Source: Trichosphaerium sp. ATCC 40318 (lineage: Eukaryota > Discosea > Flabellinia > Trichosidae). Taken from it: a DNA stretch of 32,730 nucleotides. The first letter of the stretch is position 1. Every line of letters starts with the position of its first letter. Where the stretch lies: NCBI GenBank assembly GCA_038496445.1, contig JALMLS010000532.1, positions 1 through 32,730 of the forward strand, in the 5' to 3' direction. The notes under the pieces were generated by a model. The model was not told where the DNA came from. It was given only the letters and a program-made list of their open reading frames with translations, and ran no database searches. A program made the translations under genes and the position numbers. Shown here one piece after another: positions 19,316 through 30,009 of this stretch.

Positions 19316-19597
19316 AGATGTGCACTAAATTTTTTTTGTTGTTCGTTTTGCTTGAAAAGAACGGTTATGTCCCGTTCAGCGTTCACTTGAACCAGATCTT
19401 CCAGTTCAATCTAGGTGGAGTACAACTGCTCCTTCAGCACTCCAGTGCGAAACAGAGCTATTCTGCCGATATCGCACATTGTTGTAAAATCAGAGATAAG
19501 GAACCCACCCTTATCGATGAGGTTTGGTGTATTAGCCATACACATGACTGCCCCAGGAAAAATTCTACCATTTATCTTTTCTGGCACTCTTTCAGAA
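19316..19597 (-). pseudogene. Broken copy B of the F-box-family C-terminal domain
   Basis: The stretch is homologous to exon 3 of the intact gene at 24705-25822: DKGGFLISDFTTMCDIGRIA, LFRTGV, then IELEDLVQVNAERD after a stop. Lesions seen: an in-frame TAA where the intact gene has a Tyr codon in the KRYN motif, a shift of frame before MANTPNLIDKGG, and a TAG just before IELED. No F-box exons were found upstream, because copy A directly abuts it. It is a dead tandem duplicate. Confidence 0.8.
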
Positions 19598-19599
19598 CC

Positions 19600-20047
19600 T
19601 CGACATGTTTTGTTTCCTAGCTCTTTTGTAGTTCGGACTTCCTCGTGGTATACCTGCGCCATGTACTTCTCCGGCTTTACGTATTCTGGAGCCACTGTTT
19701 TTCTTTATCGGTATTTGCTCCTAACAGTTTAAGCATAAAACGAGAAGGTAGCAGTACTCGCAGAATGAACTCTTTCCCTTGCTTAAAAAGAAGGGTTGAT
19801 GATGCTCAGCATGCATCTGAATAAAGTCTTTAAGTTTGATCTGGTCATGTAAGTTTTCTTCGGTTACACCAGTACTAAACAAAGCAATTCTGCCAATATT
19901 GAACATAGTGTCCAAATCAGCAACCCAGAAACCTTGCTTTTTTACCAGATTTGATACTTTAGATAGAGCAATAGCTTGCTCCAAAAAACACTCGGCGTTG
20001 TATCTATTTGTGCACTCGTGGAAAACAGCTTCTATTCGAGCAAACCT
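19600..20047 (-). pseudogene. Broken copy A of the F-box-family C-terminal domain
   Basis: Same family as copy B and as the intact gene at 24705-25822. It begins at a TTTTGCAG acceptor placed as in the intact gene, then reads VFHECTNRYNAECFLEQ, LDTMFNIGRIALFSTGV and LKDFIQMHAEHHQPFF. The frame slips in a T run near 19790, slips again near YVKPEKYM, and returns later as IPRGSPNYKRA, which matches the intact PRGSP tail. Because the intron edge is conserved, this is a DNA-level duplicate, not a retrocopy. No F-box exon was found upstream. An intact but rearranged gene with extra introns cannot be fully excluded. Confidence 0.75.
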
Positions 20048-21208
20048 GCAAAACAAATAAATTAAATACATGACGAAACTGCTTCTTAAACAAGTCATCT
20101 CTTTTAGCGGAGGCTAATTACAACATCATTTTCATGTACTTGTGAATGCCCACATATGCTACCCCGTTGTTGTTGTTCATGTAGTAGGCCAAGAACTATT
20201 AAACAGTCTTCTCTACAAAACAGACTTGTAAAAAGGCACAAACAGATGCGGTGCCATTATATTGTATACATTACTCTCTGTTGACAAAGTATTATGAAGC
20301 ATAGATGCTACAGCGTAAGTATACAGCGATTTGTGTTATGCACGCTAAAACTCTCGTGCAACAGCTCAAATCTCATTGGTGCTTTTTTTAAGATAAATGT
20401 CTGAGAAAACACGTGGTTGTATTCAAGATAACATCACTCGGAGAAAAAGCGTACTCAGATTTCATGTTAACATGGTAGTGAGGGTAAGGTACCATATAAT
20501 GAGCCATGTTCACGAGTTTGACCGGATTACGACTAAACAAATAATCTCTTTTTTTAGTTTGTCATTACTCATAATCTACACCTTTTCCATGCCTTCTATT
20601 ACGTGATAAGGTGCTTGCATGTAACAAAAACATTGTGAAAAGTAACTACTCGCAAGTAGTGATATGCTTTCACCAATAATGGGATTAATCCGAGATATCT
20701 TCGATTTTTTTAAACTTTCACTTGCACGTATCGTGAATATTTGCGTGTTGAAGTACTGCACGTGTAGCATGCGAAGTGACAGATTAGTCTGTTATTGATT
20801 ATGAATAATTTAAAAAGCTGCAAACGATGTTGTCTTTGTAAACGCGCACAAACGACAGGAAGCGCACGATATTCGGCTTTTGCCGCCCAGCGGAAACGGT
20901 TAAGTGCATGTTGGGATCGTTGTCTTCGCATACGGAGAAATCAGTTATGATTTAGCATGGCGTAGCGCATACAGAATCGGTTCTAACGGCTGTGCCGCTT
21001 CGTCACTAAAGGAAAATGTGCGTGATCATCGTAGAAATGGAGAAACCGGTTCGTTTCTGCTTTTCTTTGCTCGATTTCTCAGAACATCCTCTTCAATTTC
21101 CTGTGTAGATTGCGCAAGTAATATAGTAACAGTCTTCAGTACCTTATTGCAGCAAAGACAATAAATATAGCGTTGAAACAGATTTTCTCGTTTAGAACCA
21201 CGCTTGCT
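20048..21208. other. Gene-poor region with weak coding hints
   Basis: Nothing here is firmly supported. A possible minus-strand exon at about 20397-20550 follows a TTTAG acceptor and reads VKLVNMAHYMVPYPHY before a stop. A second minus-strand reading at 21026-21214 (ATG, then RGSKRENLFQRYIYCLCCNK) may contain an intron (GTACTG to ACACAG). A small Cys-rich ORF is listed separately. Confidence 0.3.
20801..20950 (+). CDS. Small Cys-rich basic ORF, 49 aa (uncertain)
   Basis: ATG to TGA with no intron needed. The reading starts MNNLKSCKRCCLCKRAQTT and, after a 19-residue spacer, has KRLSACWDRCLRIRRN. The spacing of C-x2-C and C-x3-C pairs with basic flanks resembles small zinc-binding motifs. Overlapping frames on the other strand are also open, so this may be chance. 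No family is assigned. Confidence 0.25.
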   Translation: MNNLKSCKRCCLCKRAQTTGSARYSAFAAQRKRLSACWDRCLRIRRNQL

Positions 21209-21652
21209 AACCAAAACATCGCCAATACTGTTTTTACGCGTGAATATAGCTATTGCAAGGGTTTATGAGCGTTTTGAAATGTGCATTATCCATATTTGAG
21301 CACTTTAAGTGGATATTTCGGTGAAGAGTATCCCATAATTTATTTTTTGTGCATTTGTACATGTATAAAAGTCGTATCAACTTTCTCAATAATCGATGAG
21401 TGATCATCAGCCTAATGAATTTGCCTCTCGTTAACCAAACGTCTTGAGCAGAGCTGCATGTGATTTGGCCACACAGCGGGCCCAGTATTGCGCTGTTACC
21501 TAGTTAGGGTACAAAATCGGTAGGATAGTAATGTAAACCCGATTGCAGCGATCATTGTAGAATGATAAACCAATATTGGGTTGACGATGGGGGAGTTCCG
21601 TAACAAAGGACATTCAAGCCTCCCACTGTTTTTGCTAAAAAATAGCACAGCT
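21209..21652. repeat. 440-bp dispersed direct repeat, copy 1
   Basis: It is about 95% identical, by eye, to 23703-24142 in the same orientation. It begins AACCAAAACATCGCC and ends at the TTTTTGCTA run. There is no shared ORF, poly(A) tail or terminal inverted repeat. It contains TGTATAAAAGTCG (TATA-like) about 160 bases from its start and a GC-richer, strongly conserved second half. It could be a non-autonomous element, an RNA gene or a duplicated promoter. Confidence 0.85.
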
Positions 21653-23702
21653 GTATAAAGGTTAGTGATTCTTGATAAAGATAAGTAAAACAGATTTCAG
21701 TCGTAAGAAGCACTTACTACAAGCTTGGATACATCGGGATTATCGGATACGTAGTACAATTTGGCCGTCCACTGTATGCTTACGCTCAAGTCTGTGGGAA
21801 TGCCTTTACCTTTTGAAATTTTGTTGGGTGGTAAAACAACAAAAAATAGGAAGAGTGCGCACTCGGAAAATTCCAGTGTTTGATCTTCTTACGCGATCTT
21901 GAGTACAACGCCAAATTTAGCTGGAGCAGGCTGTCCTTTTGTCGCGTATGTAAGCGTGGCTTTACACGAAAGATTCCGTATACAATATTCGCGAATAATT
22001 TACGACTAAAGACTCCAATTTTATATCCGTGCCAAAAGCCCTTCAACTAACCTAAACACACTATTAATCCAAAAAGTACTCGATAGCAAGTGTTAAATGG
22101 TGACTGATATCGAAAAGTGAAGAAACTAAATTTTTTTTTTTCGCAAACAATAAATATACGTGCCTTTCGCTGTACCACGCAGCAAGAGCAGTCAAGGTCA
22201 TCGTGCATCAGCAATGATACACGAAACAGGGGCTGGGTTGTTAGTGAACCAATAGCCTAATGAGTATTAGTTCGTAATGACATGGAAAGAGTGTCTAAAA
22301 TCAACGATCTGAGAAAAAAACAAGAGCTTCGCACTTTGCGCCAACATGCGTAATTCAACGTCAGTGTATCATTCGCAATAAATATACATTCAGGTTTGTC
22401 TACAACAGATTAGAAAAGCAATCTAAAGAAAACCAAAGCAATGAAAACTTTAAGTGTGCTAGCAATAGACGCGCCATTGGTTCAGGCCTCTATTTACATG
22501 AACTGTTCAATCCTTGAAGTCGGTACTTGTCGTTGTGTCTACGCACAGATTTATTCTGCTTTATACTGTAGTTGCTGTTTTGTTGCATGTAGGATGGAAA
22601 GTTGAGGGAGTTTTGGCGATAGAGTAACCCGAACAAAATTAGAGGACTCTGTAGCGTCACCTTTCTAGTTGTTTGAGCCATGTTGCGATACACGCAAGCT
22701 TTCTTATTTACACCACGGATGTCGTTACAAAGAAGTATCAACAGGTCCTTCGGGCACTAAGTAGCCAGTGTAGGCAGCACTAAGTAGAGTCTACAAAACT
22801 CGTGTAAGCAAAATGACAAGAACTAGCCTGTTAACGTACACCTGCCATTGTAGACGTGAGAACTAAGAAAACGAGTAATATTCTGCTCACTTTTGGTGTA
22901 TACGCGAAATGCCAACTGAAGTTCACGTCAGAAAACACAGTTGATGTGCTTGTAATGAGCAAAAGGCTAAACACGAGACTCTACTATCGTTTTTCGGTCA
23001 ACAAAAAACGACGCTTGAGTAAAGTCAGTTCTATTCCGTCCTTCACATTCTCCACCATCCCTTTTGAGGTATATAAGAACCTGTCCATATTTATGCAAGC
23101 AATCGTTGTCAACGGATTTTGCACTGGCTTCGAGACCGACTGTTGTTGCTATAAACCTTCCCTTTTATTCATTGGAGGTATTTAAGCCCGCCTGGCTGGA
23201 AAAAGAGAAAGTAAGCGCTAAAAACTCTCCTTTTAGAACTTAAAATAGCCAAAACGATTATCGTACGCGGATGCAGCCGCACAGTACCATTAGATAGTTT
23301 TATTACGCGTTTTAACCGGCTTTTGCTTAAACCTTGTTGTAATTATCTGTATTATGTTTTTATGGCACTTATTTGGTACTAATCGCACTTCTCAACAATT
23401 GTGCGTAGTTTTAAGGGATCTCAAGTGCTTTTAGTCAAACGCCTTACAGACTGCGTTCAAATGAAACGACGCTTAAATATCTGAAAAAGGAAAAAAACTG
23501 TTCGTTTCACAAGTTGTGTATCGTTTTCTACTTTTAAAGCAACCATTTAAAGAATATCCAAATGTATAGGTTTCCTTTTGTGCGTTGTCAAACGAACATG
23601 AAAACGTTCATTGCAACGAGTGTAATGCGATAAAGTACAGAAAACGTATTGCCGAAAAGTACAAGCGGAAAAAGGGTTAATTTCTTAGTAGCAAGTTATG
23701 AG
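21653..23702. other. 2-kb stretch without supported genes
   Basis: Short open frames exist but none has domain signal or clear splice structure. The longest, 22856-23185 (+, 109 aa), has an ordinary mixed composition and no recognised motif. A TATA-like GGTATATAAG is near 23070. Confidence 0.4.
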
Positions 23703-24142
23703 AACCAAAACATCGCCAATACTGTTTTTATGCGTGAATATAGCTATTGCAAGGGTTTATGAGCGTTTTGAAATGTGCATTATCCATATTTGAGTATTTT
23801 AAGTGGATATTTCGGTGAAGTGTATCCCACAATTTATTTTTTGTACATTTGAACGTGTATAAAAGTCGTATCAACTTTCTCAATAATCGATGAGTGTTCA
23901 TCAGCCTAATGTATTTGCCTCATGTTCTAACCAAACATATTTGCGCAGAGCTGCATGTGATTTGGCCACACAGCGGGCCCAGTATTGCGCTGTTACCTAG
24001 TTAGGGTACAAAATCGGTAGGATAGTAATGTAAACCCGATTGCAGCGGTCATTGTAGAATGATAAACCAATATTGGGTTGACGATGGGGGAGTTCCGTTA
24101 CAAAGGACATTCAAGCCTCCCACTGTTTTTGCTATAAAATAG
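23703..24142. repeat. 440-bp dispersed direct repeat, copy 2
   Basis: Second copy of 21209-21652. Differences are mostly single substitutions plus a few short insertions or deletions in the AT-rich first half and in the AACCAAAC area. The last 180 bases are nearly unchanged. Confidence 0.85.
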
Positions 24143-24146
24143 TAAA

Positions 24147-24458
24147 ATGAGGTGGCGTGTCCAAAAGGTGACCGAGGGTGTGCTGCACATTCACAAATGG
24201 CTGTACAAACACTGTTTTAGGGACGTTTGGGGTTGGCAACTTGGCATACGAGTCAACATTATAGAGGCGTTTGCAACGGCTAGAGGCAATTGCGCAATGA
24301 CGACGATGTACTCTGAATTTTTTTTGGTTTTCTGTTGTCGTTTTATTGTAGGTGACTTAAAACAAGCAGGCTTCGTGAACAAGCGGTCAAGCCAAGGCAC
24401 AGGCTTTCCTTCAATCTGTGGCGTTGTCTGTAGGAGCCAATGGACGATAAGGATCTAA
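24147..24458 (+). CDS. Hypothetical ORF right after repeat copy 2, 103 aa (uncertain)
   Basis: The ATG is four bases after the repeat end. The reading starts MRWRVQKVTEGVLHIHKWLY and has an aromatic-rich first third. The middle (YSEFFLVFCCRFIV) comes from T-rich DNA that looks like an intron ending TTGTAG, but splicing it would bring a stop, so the model is unsettled. No family was recognised and no counterpart follows repeat copy 1. Confidence 0.25.
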   Translation: MRWRVQKVTEGVLHIHKWLYKHCFRDVWGWQLGIRVNIIEAFATARGNCAMTTMYSEFFLVFCCRFIVGDLKQAGFVNKRSSQGTGFPSICGVVCRSQWTIRI

Positions 24459-24704
24459 TCCTTGGACAGTGCATTGTAAAAGACAATCATACAAAACCTG
24501 AATTTTCTTGTATGCTTCCTGAAGTTCGGCACCACTAGAACAATGGAGCTTTAAGCATTGTTAATACGATTGAAATAAATACTATATTGCCGTTTAGCTA
24601 GAGTGATTGGTTTAGCAGTGCAAAAGAACAACGTGCAGCCGAATTACAGGTTTTTTCATAACATAATAATTTATTAGGTTTTTACAAAAAGATTAATGAC
24701 GAGG

Positions 24705-25822
24705 TTAGTTTTTGTTGCGAGATCTTCTTCTTCTGGAATTTCGTTGCACGCCATCCTTTTTGTGTCGAGTATTCGAATTTCGGAAGTGTGGACTACCACG
24801 AGGAAACTTAAATTCGGACATATATTTTTTTTCAGGTTTGATGTACTTCGGATGCCGTTTCAACCATAGTTCTGCTTGCTCTGTAGTTGCTTTCAGGAGT
24901 TCAAGCATAAATACTGACTCTACCAGCACCCCGAGAACAAATGTCTTGCCTTGTTTATGAAAGAAAGGATAAATATCCCTTTCTGCGTGCAGCTGAACAA
25001 AATCTTCAAGCTCGATTAAACCATCATATAAACACTCCGTGCTGACACCTGTACGGAACAAGGCTATCCTGCCAATTTCGAACATAGTGGCAAAATCTGA
25101 TATGAGGAAGCCGTCCTTAGAAGCGAGGTTAGGTACGTTGACCAATGCGCAGGACTGAGCCAAAAAACAATCCAAGTTGTATCGTTTGTGACATTCTTGC
25201 AACACCTCCTCTTCGAATGCAACTACAAAAAAAATTAGAGACGCGAACAAAACGTGGGTGAAAATTGCTCAATTTTAAAAACGTGCCTTTTAATTGGTTT
25301 ACTGGAATGTAGCACCGGAGTTTTAAATGCCGACGGTTCAACGGTTTCGACACAGTCCACGTAAACCAGCAATCCCGGGCCATTTGAACTTTATCAAAAA
25401 ATTTTTGAATCATGACGTCCACAACCTTTTGACGAATTTGCGAAAACGACGCTGGGCCTTTATATCCTTAAATAAGCTTGTTAGAGCTGCATAAGTATAT
25501 ATATTAACGATAAATACGCACCAACGTTCCAAAGCAACACCGGTCGTTGCTGGTTGTCTGAAAATATTTTTTCTCGTATGCGAGCCAATGATAGATTGCG
25601 TGCAAGTAGTTTAACGCGAATTTCGGCGCTTACACGGGATTTTTCCCGTGGATTTTCATGAAGCTTAAAAAAATACGTAGAAACAAAGCCACGTAAGCTA
25701 TGGTTGACACAAGACATAGCCGTAACGTCTATGCGGAGGCAAATACTTAACAACACTTCTACTGGAAGCGTTGGAAGTGTTGTAATTGGAGATCCCTGTG
25801 ATATTATTCTTTTTACATTCAT
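24705..25822 (-). CDS. F-box-like protein with conserved unknown C-terminal domain (intact copy)
   Basis: Exon 1 is 25522-25822, exon 2 begins at 25466, exon 3 is 24705-25222. Exon 1 to 2 joins in phase through GTGCGT and TTTAAG. The exon 2 donor is unclear (candidates near 25252 and 25345). The N-terminus has an F-box-like LPTLPVEVLLSICLRIDVTA followed by MSCVNHSLRGFVS, so the protein may be an SCF substrate adaptor. Exon 3 encodes the part shared with pseudogene copies A and B: ECHKRYNLDCFLAQSC, FATMFEIGRIALFRTGV, LIELEDFVQLHAERDIY, WLKRHPKYIKPEKKYM. The tail is basic (RRRRSRNKN). The C-terminal domain is not one I recognise. Since two copies died while this one stays open over its final 173 codons, selection on it is plausible. 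Confidence 0.7.
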
Positions 25823-26520
25823 TGTTGTATATGTGTTGGTTACGAATTATGGTTTAAAATGCCAGAAATTTTGAAATTTCGCAAATATTCATAAAAACTG
25901 TAACGGTTAGTATTTTACTTCTTTGTAGTTGGCGTAGGAGCATTCCTTACACGGTAATATACACTATGGACTGCTTTTTGGAATACCCGCTAAAATAGAA
26001 ATGTGTCGGTTGACCGTTAAACCGTTACGAAACTTGCGAAAAAAATCGTAACACTATTTGTCTGTTAGTGGATATCCAAAAGTAATCTTCGCGTCTCCGC
26101 TTCTCAGCCAGGCCTATGGATGCCTAGGGTCATTCTGACGCGTTTTCTAAAAAAATTCTCTTCGATATTTTGTGTGGCGGTTCGATTTAGACTATTTGTG
26201 CGTTTCTTCGCCCTTTTAGGGTATAAAAGCGAGTATCTCGAGGTAATAAGAACGATTCGGTGGGCTAGGAACACAAACTCCGAAACGGCGTTCGATTTTG
26301 TTAAAAACGTTTAAAATTAGTCGTTTACGCTTGATTTTTAGTTTATAGCTCTGTTTAGGATATAAACGTGCACTTACAGACGCGCATAGCATTAAACAAT
26401 TGAAAAGATTGCAAATTGGCTTTTTTTAGATAATTACGAACACAGGAAGGGTTAACCAACGTTTATTTTTTTTATGTCGCATTTTTTACACTAAAATTAC
26501 ATTTCCGCAGCTGTGCACGA
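25823..26520. other. Intergenic between the F-box gene and the OTU gene
   Basis: No convincing exon was seen. The region should include the F-box gene promoter (right of 25822) and the OTU gene 3' end. A TATA-like GGGTATAAAAGCG lies at about 26219 on the plus strand, near a weak 64-codon ORF at 26120 with no recognisable features. Confidence 0.4.
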
Positions 26521-27947
26521 CTAATTCGTGTACATACTTTTGTAGTACTCTTCCATAGATTGCTGTATAGCCGCTTGTTGTAGTTCCCAATCGCTTGTAT
26601 CATTAGCACGTGCTTCCTTTGCAGAACTCTGTAAAATCTGCTGAAAAAGTTGCTCCTCGATATTTTCCTTCTCGGAATCACGAACGACATCTGACATAAC
26701 CATATCGTCAATGTGGTCTCTCTCAGAGCTTTCTTTAACAGCCTCAACAGCGACTTGATCTGCAACCATCTAACAAATACTTAGCACGTGAAAGAAACGT
26801 TGAAGCAAGTATTTGTACGTACACCTGGCTGTAAGTTTGGTAAACCTAGGCCAACACCAACACTTGGGTTTGTTAAATCACGGATACTATTGTAATGGTT
26901 TCCTGCGTGATAACTAAGTCTCATTGGAGGGTCATCTGTGTTGTACTGATCCTGGAATATATTTATAGGTTCTATAAAGTCAAATGAGTTGAGTGTAAAT
27001 CATATGAAAAGCAGTTAAGCTTTTTTTTGACTTGTTTCGTACCTATGTCGTAGCAGTGTATTTCTATTGGTCTATTATACATCTCTGAAAGGGCTTGTAG
27101 CTCTAGGTTGTTACCAAAGCACTTATTTTGCCTCTTGCGGTTAATATACGCTTCAAACTCTTGAGTAACAAATTGGGAATAATGATCGCGTTCTTTCTCC
27201 TACAAAAGCATTACACCACGCGTCCCTATTGACTTCTACATCCTTCTAGAGCTTAGAAAGGATTCAAGCATACCATATAATCCATGCACAAACGTCTGAC
27301 CTCATCATGCATACCCTCATCGCCATAAATTTGGTCCGCTTTGACAGTTTAGTGAAAAATTTTGAGAAGTACAAAAAAACTTTTTCTTATGCTTACCAAC
27401 AGCTCTAAACAAGCAATTACCATCCATAGCGACGCGATACAATGCGTAGTTTTTTTCAGCGCTTAATCTGGCTTCCCAAGCGTCCTCGTCGTATTTCTTT
27501 GTTGGTTAGTTGGTTTTTTTTGGCTCGTAGGGAAGTACGTACTGTGTCGCCTTGTTCTATGGCTGCCATAGCGTTGTACAGAGATTTTACAGTATTACCT
27601 CGTTCATCGTCAGAATTGTACCCGGTGTCATTCTTTGCATTGTTTTGTTTGGGTTCGCGGCGTCTGAGGTCTCTTTTCTTCGGTTGTGGGCAACAACTAA
27701 CGTCACTTTGGCGTTTTTGACCGGAAGTGCGTGTTTGGTGCCTTCGCGTTGCGTTATTGGAGTTGTAGATAGAATTATTGTAATCTTCAATTGTGTAAGG
27801 TTTTTCTTCGGTTTTGTTGGCGGTTTCTTCACTGCTGCTCGGCTGATTGTTTTTTGAGGTGGCTCTGGCGTTATTTAATTTGTTTTCACCTTGATTTGTT
27901 TTTTTTTGAGGTTTCTTAGGATCCTGCGCATCTAAAGTAATGCGCAT
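26521..27947 (-). CDS. OTUD5-type OTU deubiquitinase, 374 aa
   Basis: Six exons (27543-27947, 27397-27496, 27274-27338, 27043-27199, 26823-26971, 26521-26769) join in phase to 375 codons. OTU enzymes cleave ubiquitin from proteins with a Cys-His catalytic pair. The N-terminus is disordered, Lys/Asn/Gln-rich, and contains GYNSDDE as in OTUD5. The catalytic start is YRVAMDGNCLFRAVADQIYG, with the D-G-N-C catalytic Cys. Then come EFEAYINRKRQNKCFGNNLE, LQALSEMYNRPIEI and the catalytic His in RLSYHAGNHYNSI, followed by VGVGLGLPNLQPG. The end carries a ubiquitin-interacting motif, DWELQQAAIQQSMEEYY, again as in OTUD5. In animals OTUD5 edits Lys63 and Lys48 chains in signalling; transferring that role here is inference. 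No missing key residue was noticed. Confidence 0.93.
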
Positions 27948-28217
27948 ATTGTATTTCTATGCGTTGTAACACCTTGAGCTGTTCGTTGAAGTGAAAAGCA
28001 ATGCCTTATCAAATAGTGACTTAACCCGCAATTTCTCGTCTTCTAGCCTACTCGTCTTCTGTGAACTGTACAAGATTAAGCCCAACTTATCACGTCAGTT
28101 TTTCTTCCACCTGAGGAAATGGCATAGCTGGTTTGACATTTTAACAAACGTGCACCCATTCACATGTTCACGAACAGGACAAATGCTAAAAGTGTAAAAA
28201 TACCTTTATTCTAGAGC

Positions 28218-29903
28218 CTAGCAAACGCTTTGTAATACAGGTGATAGACTAGGTACAAGTTTTCCTAGCATGCAATAGTTCCATGGAATAAACGAGTCTG
28301 GTTTAGGATATCTTACATGGTAATCCATCAAGCGTATAGCCAAGTCAAGAGTATCCATTTTGTCTGAAATTTCGCGTTTTTCAATCAAATCATTCTGTAA
28401 CTTTTCAAGTGCTTCTTGTGGACTTATCATCGCTTTAAAGTTAGAAAAATCTTCTCTTTGTTCTTCTGTTTCAAAACATCTTGCTCTCCATACAAGTGCA
28501 ATACGTAGATTTTCGGTTTTGTAAGAAGCTAGTTTTTTCCCGTTTGAAACAAGTATCCAGTCATCATCTTTCACGTGCTTTAATTCGTTTATAGCCTCTT
28601 TATCCATTTGAGGTAGGTGATCATCAGGTAAGTACTCAGCTGTGCCGTGAGGCTATAAATATTATATTAAGAGCAATAGGAAGCAACTAGTCATGACGTA
28701 CAATAACGGTACCATCTAATATGATCGCAGTGTTTGGCTTTGGAGGAACTTTAACAACTCTTTATTTTGAACGTAAGTAATGGGTATGGGCTGCTATTCG
28801 TACCTTCCTGTGCCTTCTGGGTAGAAGTAAAATTCACCACCTTTGTTAGTCGTGTTGGTCCATGGATGGATGTACGCTACACCTTGGATTTGAGGTATTC
28901 GTTTCTTGAGAAGAAACGTCAGAAATAGTTGATACTGAGGATAGTACCTTGTTCCATAAAGTAGACTCTTGCATTGCTACAAGTAACCATTGAGGTAAAC
29001 TGAAACGCGTTGCTCCAAAAAAGTAAGGTACATCATAGTGAAGAGGTGCAAGTTGTCCAGGAAGGTTTATAATGACAGTCATTTGGAATGGATCCAAAAC
29101 AGGTCGCCCTGGACACACAGATTGCACCTATCGCGAGTGACGCATTAGTTTTTAGAATAAAAAATCAGTGTTAAACGTCATACCTTATTGAGGTACTCTT
29201 CAGAGTCGAATAAGACGCGAAAGATAGGTTCGTTTAATCTACAGAAAACAGTCAATAAAATATTTTTCCTTTAATGTTACTGTCGTACTTGTCAAAAATG
29301 TAGTTACTGAATAGTTGCATGCGATCTACCAACTTCTGGTATAGCTCCTTCCTTCCATTCAATCCTCCGTAAAGCAAATAATGTCTTGCAATATCCAATC
29401 TTTGAGGGAAAATCTAAAGAAACTGAGCGCTGACGAAAAAAACAGGAAGCACTTACACACGTGGTGCCCTCTTTGTTCGGAATTAAGTATGGGTGAAGGC
29501 AAGTGCCATTCACTAACGCTTGTCCTTCGCCAGCGTGCTCATAAGTAGACGTAACTAGGGAAGAAACTAAGATAAGATAACACGTGTACAAGAAGAACTG
29601 TTGGCCACAGTTGTTGACAAAAAAATCATGTGAAGAGCTTTTTCGTACTATCTTTTGACGCTGTCTTGTATGTCTTTATGTTTTTTACCATATCCAACAG
29701 TTTATCAATTTCCTTGTCGCTCCAAATATTAGAAATTGTAAAATACTTGTTCTGTAAGTGTATTGGTGATATAGGCCCTAAACTGGGTTCATTTCGCGTA
29801 TTTACGAGCGCGTACGGCTTGTTTGCATCTTAGCCATGTATCCTATTCCAACGGCAATAATCACGCATATTAATAGTCCATAACAATAGCCTGAACCTGC
29901 CAT
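28218..29903 (-). CDS. Membrane-anchored Fe(II)/2OG dioxygenase-like protein, 422 aa
   Basis: Nine exons (29816-29903, 29649-29777, 29457-29554, 29289-29413, 29184-29238, 28948-29127, 28804-28904, 28702-28759, 28218-28652) join in phase to 423 codons. The start MAGSGYCYGLLICVIIAVGI is a signal anchor, giving type II topology. The catalytic region follows the double-stranded beta-helix order of 2OG oxygenases: an H-x-D in PGQLAPLHYDVPYFFGATRF, a Gly-Gly strand KGGEFYFYPEG, a distal His in VIPHGTAEYL, and an Arg on the last strand, RIALVWRARCF. A helical tail follows. I recognise the fold pattern, not the exact family. Hydroxylation of a secretory-pathway protein or glycan is inference. An older reading of exon 3 as a signal peptide is wrong, as it would need a TTG start. 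Confidence 0.82.
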
Positions 29904-30009
29904 ATGAACCCCAAACGATGAGCCTTCTGATTGACTGCGCTTAACTCGCATCAAACTAGCTTAAAATAACCGACGCATTTTTGGATCTGTTGTGTACTTT
30001 ATTGCTCAC

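Noticed and set aside
20397-24458. Several ORFs of 60-109 codons on both strands
   Set aside because: No domain signal, no convincing splice structure and frequent overlap in opposite frames; only two are kept, as low-confidence features.
27552-27857. Plus- and minus-strand ORFs at 27442-27857 other than the OTU reading
   Set aside because: They overlap OTUD5-type exon 1 in other frames and derive from its Lys/Asn/Arg-rich composition.
29343-29413. Reading DFPSKIGYCKTLFALRR as exon 4 of the dioxygenase
   Set aside because: The alternative frame (FPQRLDIARHYLLYGGL) is longer, fits both splice phases and is more protein-like.
29304-29591. ORF beginning with a signal-peptide-like segment (YTCYLILVSSLVTS)
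   Set aside because: It starts with TTG, not ATG; this stretch is intron sequence, and the true exon 3 begins at 29554 in a phase-matched nine-exon gene with its own anchor.
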